The notes under the pieces are model-generated. The model was given only the letters and a program-made list of their open reading frames with translations, did not search any database and was not told the origin of the DNA. A stretch of 64,000 bases of DNA from Arthrobacter sp. cf158 (GTDB lineage Bacteria > Actinomycetota > Actinomycetes > Actinomycetales > Micrococcaceae), in contig NZ_FNNR01000002.1 in assembly GCF_900106835.1 (NCBI RefSeq), forward strand, positions 496,001 through 560,000. The letters are read 5' to 3'. Both the position numbers and the translations under genes were made by a program. This document shows, piece after piece, positions 1 to 8,532 of the stretch; the first letter of the stretch is position 1, and each line of letters opens with the position of its first letter.

Positions 1-96
1 GCTTCAACACTCATGCCAGTAACTTACCGTGCCCACCAAGCTGCGCTGGTATGGTGATGAAGCTGCCGGCACCGATGAAACCCTTGGAGAGACAAC

Positions 97-453
97 GTGC
101 GCGAACCTGCTTGGCGACGAACAGGCAAGACACCTGACTACAGGTTCTCGTTGGCCAATGAACGTACCTTCCTGGCATGGATCCGCACCTCCCTGGCGTT
201 GCTCGCAGGTGCCGTAGCCGTTGACCAACTGGCGCCGAACATCGCGCCGACGCCCGTCCGATTGGTCCTGTGCGTCCTGCTGGCACTCGTCGGTGCAGGC
301 CTGGCCGCTTTGTCCTACCGCCGATGGGGACAGATGGAGGCAGCGATGCGCAACGACCAAGCGCTTCCTTTCTCCCGGGTGATGCTGTTCATGACCATCG
401 TGGTGGCTGTAGCGGCGTTTGCCTTCGCTGTGCTGATTTTGGTGGCTCGGTAA
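97..453 (+). CDS. DUF202/YidH-family small membrane protein
   Basis: A 118-residue integral membrane protein of unknown role in the DUF202 family. The family hallmark is visible near the N-terminus as LANERTFLAWIRTSLAL (about residues 19-35), followed by three hydrophobic segments at roughly 28-44, 52-72 and 93-117. The GTG start is chosen because GGAGAG lies 7 nt upstream and the hallmark then sits at its usual distance from the N-terminus. The stop codon is 2 nt before a second DUF202 gene, so the two are almost certainly co-transcribed. Family membership is clear from the motif; function is not known. Confidence 0.85.
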   Translation: MREPAWRRTGKTPDYRFSLANERTFLAWIRTSLALLAGAVAVDQLAPNIAPTPVRLVLCVLLALVGAGLAALSYRRWGQMEAAMRNDQALPFSRVMLFMTIVVAVAAFAFAVLILVAR

Positions 454-455
454 GC

Positions 456-800
456 GTGGAAGTCCGCGACCCCGGCTTGCAGCCGGAGCGCACCACGTTG
501 GCGTGGCGCCGGACGCTGATCTCTCTGGTTGTGGTGGACCTGTTCATCTGGCGCAGTTGGCTTACTTCCGAACCGTCCACAGGGAACCTCGTGGCGGGCC
601 TCCCGGGGCTCGACTACCAAGGTCTCTGCGCGTTGATGGCTGCTGCTGCCACCATCGTGCTGGCCACGGTGGTTTGGGTCCGCTCCCGCCAGCTCCAGAC
701 GGGTACCGGGCCGGCATCGGCGCGGCTGGTGCTGGTCAGTACTCTGGCAGTGATGGGCCTCGGGGGTACTGCAATCGCGGCAATTGCGTTGGGCGGCTAA
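456..800 (+). CDS. DUF202-family small membrane protein, second of a pair
   Basis: A 114-residue membrane protein starting at a GTG 2 nt after the stop of the first DUF202 gene. It carries the short family signature ERTTLAWRRTLISL (about residues 11-24) and three hydrophobic stretches. The frame is open further upstream, but that would overlap the first gene and lacks the family N-terminus, so the GTG next to the upstream stop is preferred. Tandem DUF202 pairs are common in actinobacteria and may form a hetero-oligomer; that is an inference. No biochemical role can be read from the sequence. Confidence 0.8.
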   Translation: MEVRDPGLQPERTTLAWRRTLISLVVVDLFIWRSWLTSEPSTGNLVAGLPGLDYQGLCALMAAAATIVLATVVWVRSRQLQTGTGPASARLVLVSTLAVMGLGGTAIAAIALGG

Positions 801-953
801 GCTCGGAGGCAGGATTCAGCAACTGCCCAGACTCGGCTGGCAAAATGCTCAAGGGCCCCAGGTTCTCACCGGGGAATACCCATGGCACATCATTGTGCAG
901 CCCTATGCGGCAGGCCAGACCTGCTTCACACCAACCGTAAGGACACACTCACC

Positions 954-1904
954 ATGACCTCTCCTGTGCAGGCCACTTCCGAACCCCAACCGGGACTTGT
1001 TGCCCGGCTGTCGGCTGAAGCCCTGGGATCGATGTTCGTTGTGGTCGCCGCTGTAGGTGTGGGGATCTTTTCCAATCCCGGTGGTGCGCCTTTGCCGGTA
1101 GCCCTGGCGACCGGCCTCACCGTGACGGTCGCGATGCTGGCTTTCGGCTACGTCTCCGGCGGCCATTTCAACCCGGTGATCACTGTGGGCAATCTGATTG
1201 CCGGCCGAATCCGGGCTGTGGCGGCCGTAGCTTACGTTGCGGCGCAAATCATCGGAAGCGTGGTTGGCGCGGCGCTGATGTACTTCGTGGTGACCACGGT
1301 TCCGGTCCTGACAGATGCCAGGGCGGCGTTCGACGTCGTGTCCCCGGCTTTTGGCGAGCATGCCGCCGCCCAAACGCAGATGGCCGGGGTTCTGCTGGTT
1401 GAAGTCCTTGGTTCGGCCCTGTTGGTGGCAGTGTTCCTTGGCGCTACCGCCGGACGCCGGGCGGTTCCCACCTTGGCCCCCTTTGCGGTGGGCCTTGCCA
1501 TGGCAGTTTTGCTTCAGCTCGGCCAGGTCCTGGGTAACCTTCCCTTCAACCCGGCGCGTGCAACAGCCCAGGCATTCTTCAGTTCATCCTGGGCGCTGGG
1601 GGGCCTGTGGCTCTTCTGGGTGGCGCCGCTGATGGGCGCCGCGCTTGCCGGACTCGCTTTCCGAGGCTTCCGGGGCCTGTCGACCGTGGCCAGCCCCGAC
1701 GAGTTCGCCGGCAGCACCGATGATGGCGTCAACGACTCCTTCGACGCCGACGAGGACCCCACCGAGGACGGCGTGAAAACCGTTGTCATCGGGGGCAAGC
1801 AGGAAACGGCGGACGCCAAGGCTGAACCCACTCCGGCGGCTGAGGCTCCGGTTGCGTCGGCCAACGACGACGCACGCGATTTCTTCGACGGTAAAAAGGG
1901 CTAA
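954..1904 (+). CDS. MIP-family aquaporin / glycerol channel with acidic C-terminal tail
   Basis: A 316-residue membrane channel of the major intrinsic protein family. Both pore motifs are present: NPV at residues 73-75 (in GGHFNPVIT) and NPA at 199-201 (in LPFNPARAT). The first box is NPV rather than NPA. Six hydrophobic segments span residues 16-240. Residues 241-316 form a hydrophilic, Asp/Glu-rich tail absent from typical AqpZ/GlpF. The ATG at 954 is preferred over an in-frame upstream ATG because the membrane domain then starts at the usual distance; AAGGA lies about 12 nt upstream. Water versus small-solute specificity cannot be decided. It stands alone ahead of sbcD. Confidence 0.87.
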   Translation: MTSPVQATSEPQPGLVARLSAEALGSMFVVVAAVGVGIFSNPGGAPLPVALATGLTVTVAMLAFGYVSGGHFNPVITVGNLIAGRIRAVAAVAYVAAQIIGSVVGAALMYFVVTTVPVLTDARAAFDVVSPAFGEHAAAQTQMAGVLLVEVLGSALLVAVFLGATAGRRAVPTLAPFAVGLAMAVLLQLGQVLGNLPFNPARATAQAFFSSSWALGGLWLFWVAPLMGAALAGLAFRGFRGLSTVASPDEFAGSTDDGVNDSFDADEDPTEDGVKTVVIGGKQETADAKAEPTPAAEAPVASANDDARDFFDGKKG

Positions 1905-1963
1905 GAACCGGACGGGTTCGACGACGGACGGCTGGCCTCCGCTTTAATGTCGGGGGCCCCGGA

Positions 1964-1969
1964 TAACTT
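1964..1969 (+). promoter_or_regulatory. -10 box of a leaderless sbcD promoter
   Basis: TAACTT ends 6 nt before the sbcD ATG at 1976, so transcription would start at or next to the first base of the start codon. There is no Shine-Dalgarno sequence before this ATG. The geometry matches several other genes in the window. No good -35 box is visible. Confidence 0.45.
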
Positions 1970-1975
1970 GGGAAT

Positions 1976-3166
1976 ATGCGGTTACTTCACACGTCCGATT
2001 GGCATCTTGGCCGGTCCTTCCACGGCGTTGGGATGCTTGAAGCCCAACGCAGCTTTGTGGACCAGTTGGTGTCGCTCGTCGAAGCCAAATCCATTGACGT
2101 CGTCCTGATAGCCGGCGACGTTTACGACCGCGCGCTGCCTGGGCTGGATGTCGTGAAACTGCTGGACGATGCCCTTGTACGCATCACGCAGGCCGGAGCC
2201 AGCGTTGTACTCACCAGCGGCAATCACGACTCCGCCATCAGGCTTGGCTTTGCCTCCCGCCTGCTGGAACGCGGGGGAGTGCACCTGAGGACGCGGGTGG
2301 AGGACCTTGATGTGCCGGTTCTGGTCCCTCTTGAAGGGGATGGAAACGGCAAAGATGATACTGGCGGTGGCGTGGTTGCCATTTACGGCATCCCGTACCT
2401 TGAGCCGCGGCTCGTGGCTGAACGTCTGGGCGCTGAAAATGCCAATCACTTTGATGTCACCTCCGCGGCAGTGGAGAAGATCCATCGGGATGTTGAGGCC
2501 CGCAGCGCATCAGGGCCCGTCTATCCCGTGGTCCTGGCACACACTTTTGCCAGCGGAGGCATTACCTCCGAGAGCGAGCGGGACCTGAGCATCGGCGGGC
2601 TGGGAGCAGTTCCCCTGGACCTCTTTGAAAACTTCTCCTACACCGCTCTGGGCCATCTGCATGGTCGGCAGGAGTTGGCGCCCCACGTCCGCTACTCCGG
2701 TTCACCCCTGGCCTATTCGTTCTCAGAGGCCAAGCACCATAAGGGCGCTTGGCTGGTGGACATCGACGCCGACGGAGTGACCGGGGTTCAGGACGTGACC
2801 TGGGAAGCGCCAAAGGCCCTGGCCGTGCTGCGCGGAACACTGGATGACGTGCTTGGTTCCGTGGAGTACTCCTGGGCGGAAAGCGCGTATTGCCAGATCA
2901 CGTTGACGGACGCGCAACGTCCCGCGCAGGCCATGGAAAAGCTGCGTGCCCGCTTCCCCGGGACCTTGGTTCTTGCCTTCGATCCCGATTGCGCTGAAGC
3001 CCGGTCCAAGACCAGCTACAGCAGTCGGCTTGCGGAGGCCGAGGACGACCTTGGGGTTTGTTGCGGTTTCCTGGAACATGTCCGTGATCGCACGGCCGGC
3101 GACGCCGAAGAAGCTGCACTGCGCGAGGCCCTCGAGGCTGTTCGGTTGGAGGAAGCGGAGCTGTGA
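1976..3166 (+). CDS. sbcD: exonuclease SbcD (Mre11-type nuclease subunit)
   Basis: A 396-residue nuclease subunit of the SbcCD complex, which processes hairpins and DNA ends. Metallophosphoesterase motifs appear in order: HTSDWHLGR at residues 5-13, IAGDVYDR, SGNHDS, an AHT motif and LGHLHGRQ. These supply the His and Asp residues for the two catalytic metals. The start has no Shine-Dalgarno, but a TAACTT -10 box sits 6 nt upstream, which suggests a leaderless transcript. The stop overlaps the sbcC GTG start by 4 nt (GTGA), so the two subunits are translationally coupled as in most bacteria. Confidence 0.95.
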   Translation: MRLLHTSDWHLGRSFHGVGMLEAQRSFVDQLVSLVEAKSIDVVLIAGDVYDRALPGLDVVKLLDDALVRITQAGASVVLTSGNHDSAIRLGFASRLLERGGVHLRTRVEDLDVPVLVPLEGDGNGKDDTGGGVVAIYGIPYLEPRLVAERLGAENANHFDVTSAAVEKIHRDVEARSASGPVYPVVLAHTFASGGITSESERDLSIGGLGAVPLDLFENFSYTALGHLHGRQELAPHVRYSGSPLAYSFSEAKHHKGAWLVDIDADGVTGVQDVTWEAPKALAVLRGTLDDVLGSVEYSWAESAYCQITLTDAQRPAQAMEKLRARFPGTLVLAFDPDCAEARSKTSYSSRLAEAEDDLGVCCGFLEHVRDRTAGDAEEAALREALEAVRLEEAEL

Positions 3167-6100
3167 GAATACACCGCTTGGACATTGAAGCGTTCGGTCC
3201 GTTTGCCACGCCCCAGCACATCGACTTTGACCAGCTGAGTGCACAGGGACTCTTCCTCCTCAATGGCGCCACCGGGGCCGGCAAGACCAGCATCCTCGAC
3301 GCCATTTGCTTCGCCCTTTATGGATCGGTGCCCGGTGCCCGCCAAGACGGAAAGCGGCTTCGCAGCGACCATGCGGCCCCCGGGGCAGAACCCCGTGTGG
3401 TCTGCGAGTTTTCCGCGCGCGGACGTCGTTTCGAGGTATCGCGGTCACCTGCATGGGAACGGCCCAGTGCCCGCGGTCGCAACGGCTTCACTACACAGCA
3501 GGCCAAGACGCTCCTCCGTGAGCGGGTAGGCGGCAGCTGGGAAGAAAAGTCATCCAGAAATGACGAAGTGGGTGCAGAACTCGCCGACGTCCTGGGTATG
3601 GATCGCGAACAGTTCACCCGGGTGGTGATGCTGCCACAGGGGGACTTCGCGGCATTCCTGAGGTCCAAGGCCAGCGATCGTCTGGAACTTCTGCAGAAAC
3701 TGTTCGGCACGCAACGCTTCGAGGCTGTTGAACGGCAACTCGCCCAGCAAGCCGCTTCGGCGGCCCACGCCGTGCGGGAGAACGCAACAGAGCTCAAGGC
3801 ACTTCTGGACAGGGTTGCCTCAGAGCGGGACCAGTTAGGCCTTTCTGCCGCTGGCAGCGAGGAAGCAGACGCCCTGGATGCCAACGCCCTGGACGGCAAG
3901 GCCCAGGGTGCCGGCTTAGCAGCGGCAAGCCCTTCCGAACCCTTCCCTGCGCACGAGGAACCAACAGTGTGGCTCGCCGGGGTGGAAGCGGCGGTCAAGG
4001 ATGAACTGAAGCGCCGGGTTGACCTAGCCAGTGAGGCAGAATCCCTGTCTGCCCGCCTTGCGGCGAGCTTCCAGGAAGCCCAGGAGAAATCCCTGCGTCA
4101 CGGGCGCCTCGCCGCAGCAAAGCAGCGGCGGGTCCTGAATGAGTTGACGGCTCCTCGCGCGCTTGAGAACAGGGAAGCGCTCGGAAAGCACCGTCGCGCC
4201 GCTGTTTTGAGCGGCCAGATCGAAGCCGTGGATGCGGCCGCCCGCAAAGTCACAGCTGCCGTCGCACGGGTTACAGCAGCCCGGGAGAAACTGGCGGCCG
4301 CGGGAGTGGACGCAGCTGACCCTGCCGCGGCCCTTGACGTGGTGAAGTCATCCCATGCGGTTCTTGAAGCCCGTCTTCCAGAGGAACATCGCATGTTGGA
4401 CGTCGCAGACCGCCTCGCCGCTCAACGTGATGAACTGACCGGCCATCAAGGGGCTGCGGAATCAGCAGCCTCTGCCCTGGAACAGTTGGCTGGCGATGCA
4501 GCAACGGTGGAGTCACGGATCCGGCCGCTGGAGCCACTGGCCGGCATGCTCGCGGAACGGGAGCGGGAGGCAGTGGCGGCTGCTGAACGGGTGGGCATCG
4601 TAGCCCGCCACAGCACCGCAGCCGCGGAGCTGGAAACTATCACTGCGGAGCACCTCCAGTCCAGGTCCGCCTCGCAGGACCTTCGGCAACAATGGCTGGA
4701 CATCCGTGAGCTCCGGCTTGCCAACGCGGCGGGGGAACTGGCAGCGGCCTTGGAAGCTGGCCGGCCATGCGCTGTTTGTGGCAGTGCGGACCACCCCAGT
4801 CCTGCCGCTGCCGTGCGGTCGGCACTCTCACTCGCCCAAGACGAGGAGGACGCCAGGCTGTACTTTGAAACAAGTGAAAAAGCCGTGGGGATCCTCGCCG
4901 GGAAGGTTTCGTCCGCAGCGCAGTTTCTCGCCGGGCTGGTGGCTCAAGGCGGTTCCCTGGATGCCGCCGAAGCGGAGGCGATGCTTGTGACTGCCCAAGC
5001 ACTGGCGTCTGAGTCCCGTGAGGCAGCGGTCATGCTGGAGGGGCTTCGTGGAGAGCACCAGGCCCTCACACAGCGCATTGACAACGCGCGCCAGGAACAC
5101 TCGGGGGCTGTGAGCGCAGCTGCCCAGGCATCGGCGGCCATCTTGCTGCTTGAGGAACAGCACTCAGCCCTGGCCACCGAGCTGGCAGGCTTGCGGGGCG
5201 ACTTCCCCAGCCTTCGTGAACGTTTGGAAGCCTTGTCCGCAGAGCGTGCATACCTTCAGGCGGCAGCCGAAGCGGACCAGGAACTGGAACGTGCCGGGCA
5301 GCTCCAACGTGACGCCGCTGCTTCACTGGATCGGGTTTTGCCGGAATCGGGATTCCACTCTGCAGAGGAAGCCCGTCGGGAGCTTCTCTCACCCGCAGAC
5401 GTGGTGGGCTTGGAGAAAGACCTTGCCGATTTCGACGCTGAGACATCCCGCCTGGATGAATTGTTTGCCGGTGAGGACCTGGTTCTGGCGGCGAAGGAAG
5501 CCAGCATCGGCGAACTGCCCATGCCAGAGGCCGCACGTGCTGAAGCAAAGCTGCTTGCAAACAAGGCCGCCGAGGATGCGCGGTCCGCGGCTCTGGCAGC
5601 AGGCCTGGCCGGGAAGTCCGCGGAGGCCGTTGTACAGCTCCGCGCGGACTATCATCTCCTTGCAGCGTCCGGTGAAGAACCGCGTAAAAAGGCCCGCGTC
5701 CTGGCTGATCTGGCAGACACGGTACGCGGGGCAGGAGACAACAACTACCGGATGAGCCTGAACAGCTATGTCCTGGCCGCGCGTCTGGAGCAGGTAGCCA
5801 TCGCCGCGTCGGAGAGGCTCGTTGCCATGAGCGACGGCCGCTATACGCTGCAACACACCGACGCGAAGGCCGCGCGGGGCGCTAAGTCCGGACTCGGATT
5901 GGAAGTCGTTGACGAGTGGACGGGCCAGCACCGTGACACGTCCACCTTGTCCGGCGGGGAATCATTTATGGCTTCCTTGGCTCTTGCCTTGGGTCTTGCA
6001 GACGTGGTTCAACAGGAGGCCGGCGGCGTGGATATTGAGACGTTGTTTGTCGATGAGGGTTTCGGCAGTCTCGATGAGCAAGCACTGGAGCAGGTCATGG

Positions 6101-6249
6101 ATGCCTTGGAAGGTCTGCGCGATGGCGGCAGGGTAGTGGGCCTTGTCAGTCATGTTGCGGAAATGAAGCAGCGCATCACCAGCCAACTGCAGGTGCTTAA
6201 GGGACGCCAGGGGTCCACGGTGCGAATTGCCGAGGTAGCTCCGGTCTGA
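3163..6249 (+). CDS. sbcC: exonuclease SbcC (Rad50-type ATPase subunit)
   Basis: A 1028-residue SMC-like ATPase partner of SbcD. The N-terminal Walker A is GATGAGKT at residues 35-42. Long Ala/Glu/Leu-rich heptad regions on either side of a CAVC zinc hook at residues 536-539 predict an antiparallel coiled coil joined at the hook. The C-terminal half holds the ABC signature LSGGESF near residue 928 and Walker B LFVDEGFGSLD around residue 962. Length and domain order are normal for actinobacterial SbcC. The GTG start overlaps the sbcD stop. A hairpin with a T-run follows the gene at 6288-6320. Confidence 0.95.
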   Translation: MRIHRLDIEAFGPFATPQHIDFDQLSAQGLFLLNGATGAGKTSILDAICFALYGSVPGARQDGKRLRSDHAAPGAEPRVVCEFSARGRRFEVSRSPAWERPSARGRNGFTTQQAKTLLRERVGGSWEEKSSRNDEVGAELADVLGMDREQFTRVVMLPQGDFAAFLRSKASDRLELLQKLFGTQRFEAVERQLAQQAASAAHAVRENATELKALLDRVASERDQLGLSAAGSEEADALDANALDGKAQGAGLAAASPSEPFPAHEEPTVWLAGVEAAVKDELKRRVDLASEAESLSARLAASFQEAQEKSLRHGRLAAAKQRRVLNELTAPRALENREALGKHRRAAVLSGQIEAVDAAARKVTAAVARVTAAREKLAAAGVDAADPAAALDVVKSSHAVLEARLPEEHRMLDVADRLAAQRDELTGHQGAAESAASALEQLAGDAATVESRIRPLEPLAGMLAEREREAVAAAERVGIVARHSTAAAELETITAEHLQSRSASQDLRQQWLDIRELRLANAAGELAAALEAGRPCAVCGSADHPSPAAAVRSALSLAQDEEDARLYFETSEKAVGILAGKVSSAAQFLAGLVAQGGSLDAAEAEAMLVTAQALASESREAAVMLEGLRGEHQALTQRIDNARQEHSGAVSAAAQASAAILLLEEQHSALATELAGLRGDFPSLRERLEALSAERAYLQAAAEADQELERAGQLQRDAAASLDRVLPESGFHSAEEARRELLSPADVVGLEKDLADFDAETSRLDELFAGEDLVLAAKEASIGELPMPEAARAEAKLLANKAAEDARSAALAAGLAGKSAEAVVQLRADYHLLAASGEEPRKKARVLADLADTVRGAGDNNYRMSLNSYVLAARLEQVAIAASERLVAMSDGRYTLQHTDAKAARGAKSGLGLEVVDEWTGQHRDTSTLSGGESFMASLALALGLADVVQQEAGGVDIETLFVDEGFGSLDEQALEQVMDALEGLRDGGRVVGLVSHVAEMKQRITSQLQVLKGRQGSTVRIAEVAPV

Positions 6250-6287
6250 CGGCTATCCGATAGACTTAACCCGTTACACCGGGTCGC

Positions 6288-6320
6288 GCGCATCGGGAGG
6301 AGGGACGATGCGCACCTTTT
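6288..6320 (+). terminator. rho-independent terminator after sbcDC
   Basis: The inverted repeat GCGCATCG (6288-6295) / CGATGCGC (6306-6313) is followed by ACCTTTT. It lies between the sbcC stop and the start of the next gene. Confidence 0.55.
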
Positions 6321-6335
6321 AGCGAACCCGGATTA

Positions 6336-7697
6336 ATGGAAAAATCTTCAGTGGCCTCCAAGCCCTCGTCATCTGCACCCCCACGCCCCTCACGTCTGCC
6401 AGGCCGTTTCGCCCGGCTTCCGGAACTGGCGGGCCCCGGATTCCTGCCGTTGGGCCTCTTTGCCCGGCTTCCGCTCGCCATGCTTACTGTCGGTACCCTG
6501 ACGTTGGTGACAGCGGTGAGCCACTCGTATGCCATCGGTGGCATGGCTGCAGGGGCAGTGGGCATTGGCTCAGCGCTGGGGGCCCCGGTCCTCGGGTCCC
6601 TGGCTGACCGTGCAGGGCAGCGGGTGGTGCTCCTCGTGGCGGCTGTGGTGAATACCCTCGCCGTAGCAGGACTCCTCGCTGCCGCCTACATCACGCCCGG
6701 CTACGGATCCGTTAGTGATGCCGCGGGAGTGCTGGTTGCCGCCTTCCTTGCTGGTGCAAGCTGTCCGCAGGTAGGCCCGATGGCCAGGGTACGGTGGATG
6801 GCGCTGACCACACGCAATCTTTCCCCTGGCGCGGGCGCCGGAAGCAAAAGTGTGGCAGCCAACCGTGCCGATCTGGATACTGCCCTTTCCTACGAAGGCA
6901 CCGCTGACGAGATCACCTTTGTGCTTGGGCCGGCCTTGGTTGGTGTCCTGGCCAGTTTGGTGGCGCCGTGGTTGCCGCTCGCGCTGGCGGCCGTCATGAC
7001 CATCACGCTGGTCCCCGCTTTCGCTGTCCATCCCAGCCAGCAGGCTGTGGCGCCGGCACCCCGGAAGCCGACTGCCGGCGTCGTTGATTCCGGTGCGGAA
7101 AGCGGCCAGGCGAATCCTCAGCGGCGCAGCCGTTGGGCCAACGCAGTGGTGGCTGTCCCGGTGGTGGCCATGGTGTGCATGGGTACTTTCTTTGGGGCAA
7201 CCCAGAACGCGCTGAGTGCCTTCTCCGCGCAGTACGCAAATGCGGAGATCGCGGGGCTCCTTTACGCGGTAATGGGCCTCAGCTCGGCCGTGGCGGCGTT
7301 GTCTGTTGCGTTCTGGCCACAACGATTCAGCCTTGCTTCGCGCTGGGTTGCCGCGGCGCTGGCCATGTCGGTTTTGTCGCTGCTGCTCCTGCTCCCAGCC
7401 GGAATCTGGCCAATGGTCTTTGTCCTGCTGATACTGGGCATTCCGGTGGGACCTGTGATGGTGACGGTGTTCAGCATCGGGGGCGTGGTGGCCCCCGCGG
7501 GCCGAATGGCAACGGTGATGACGGCCCTTGCCAGCGGCATCGTCGCAGGAACCGCGTTGGGCTCCTACTTGGCCGGGCAGCTGGCCGAGACGCAGGGGCC
7601 GGCTGCGGCGTTCGTTGTTTCCATGGCGGCTGCCGCGGGCCTGCTGCTCCTGGGGGTCGTCACGTCCCTGGTGATGAAGCGCCAGGCTCAGGGGTAG
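6336..7697 (+). CDS. MFS transporter
   Basis: A 453-residue protein with about twelve hydrophobic segments and a charged loop in the middle (residues about 230-265), the layout of a major facilitator superfamily carrier. The loop between the second and third segments has the MFS motif A form GSLADRAGQRVV. Substrate is unknown; the general pattern resembles drug or sugar efflux carriers. The 3' end overlaps the 3' end of the convergent TetR gene by 10 nt. No strong Shine-Dalgarno precedes the ATG, so the start is approximate. TetR regulation of this gene is possible but not shown. Confidence 0.8.
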   Translation: MEKSSVASKPSSSAPPRPSRLPGRFARLPELAGPGFLPLGLFARLPLAMLTVGTLTLVTAVSHSYAIGGMAAGAVGIGSALGAPVLGSLADRAGQRVVLLVAAVVNTLAVAGLLAAAYITPGYGSVSDAAGVLVAAFLAGASCPQVGPMARVRWMALTTRNLSPGAGAGSKSVAANRADLDTALSYEGTADEITFVLGPALVGVLASLVAPWLPLALAAVMTITLVPAFAVHPSQQAVAPAPRKPTAGVVDSGAESGQANPQRRSRWANAVVAVPVVAMVCMGTFFGATQNALSAFSAQYANAEIAGLLYAVMGLSSAVAALSVAFWPQRFSLASRWVAAALAMSVLSLLLLLPAGIWPMVFVLLILGIPVGPVMVTVFSIGGVVAPAGRMATVMTALASGIVAGTALGSYLAGQLAETQGPAAAFVVSMAAAAGLLLLGVVTSLVMKRQAQG

Positions 7698-8299
7698 TCG
7701 AGCGCTCCGGCGAGGGACCGGGCCATGAGTTCCACCAGCCGCTGGGACCGTTGTTCGTCGGGGTCGGCCAAATGCTGCATGCTGATGCCATCAATGCCGG
7801 AGATGAACAACCGGGTGATGTCCTCCAGATTATCCGGGACGGGTTCCCCGGCTGCCTCAGCAGCGCCGCGGAACAACTCGAGGGTTGAGCTGACCCAGCC
7901 GTCATACATGGAGCGGTTCATGAGCAATGCCTGCGGCTGGTCTTCGGCTTCCACCCGGAAGCGCCGGAGCAACAGCTCAAACGTGGTGACCTGCTCATGC
8001 GGGTTCTCCAGCATACGGCTCCAGATGCGCCGGGCGTGGACGCCCACCATGTGGCGCAGTCCCATTCCAGGGTCGGTCACAGGTTCCAGGGCTTTGGCGT
8101 AGTCCCGGCTGAGGAAGTTGTAGACCTCCTCAAGGAGCTCATCCTTGCTCCGGAAACAGTAGTGCAAGGCTGCAAGCGGGGCGTCGGCTTCACTGGCGAT
8201 CCGACGTGTAGTCGCCGACGCCAGTCCATCCTGGGCGATCACCCTGGCCGCGGCTTCGACGAACTGCAGCCGCCTTTCCTCGGCGGGAACCCTGGCCAT
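7688..8299 (-). CDS. TetR-family transcriptional regulator
   Basis: A 203-residue repressor-type protein. Residues 9-55 form the TetR helix-turn-helix, including IAQDGLASATTRRIASEA and LHYCFRSKDELLEE. The rest is a divergent helical ligand-binding domain. AGAAGGTGAG 4-13 nt upstream of the ATG is a good ribosome site. It is transcribed away from the amidohydrolase-ABC-sulfatase operon, with a 233-bp shared upstream region, so that operon is the most likely target. The gene also converges on the MFS transporter, whose end it overlaps. The ligand is unknown. Confidence 0.87.
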   Translation of the reverse strand: MARVPAEERRLQFVEAAARVIAQDGLASATTRRIASEADAPLAALHYCFRSKDELLEEVYNFLSRDYAKALEPVTDPGMGLRHMVGVHARRIWSRMLENPHEQVTTFELLLRRFRVEAEDQPQALLMNRSMYDGWVSSTLELFRGAAEAAGEPVPDNLEDITRLFISGIDGISMQHLADPDEQRSQRLVELMARSLAGALDYP

Positions 8300-8448
8300 G
8301 CACTCACCTTCTTCTTGTTCATTCCACCCTTGGTTGAGTCCACCAACCCGGCGGTCTCATCGATCGTAGGCGTTATCCGCCAGGACTGCCCTGTGGCCGT
8401 GCCGTCGAGGTGAAAATGTCCTCTTGGAGAAATTTTACGTCAAAACCT

Positions 8449-8468
8449 AGTCAAGTGACCAAGTCAAG
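8449..8468. promoter_or_regulatory. direct repeat AGTCAAG in the TetR/amidohydrolase intergenic region
   Basis: AGTCAAG occurs at 8449-8455 and again at 8462-8468, with TGACC between them, in the 233-bp region between the divergent TetR gene and the amidohydrolase. Its position fits an operator for the TetR protein, but the repeats are direct and not palindromic, so this is only a candidate. Confidence 0.25.
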
Positions 8469-8532
8469 CGACATACTTCTTTCAGGAACGTTGTCCGCAT
8501 CACATTTAGGTGCGGTGACCTGAGGAGAATCG

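Noticed and set aside
1..96. Small frames at the left edge on both strands
   Set aside because: No family motif or convincing start, and they overlap the DUF202 ribosome site.
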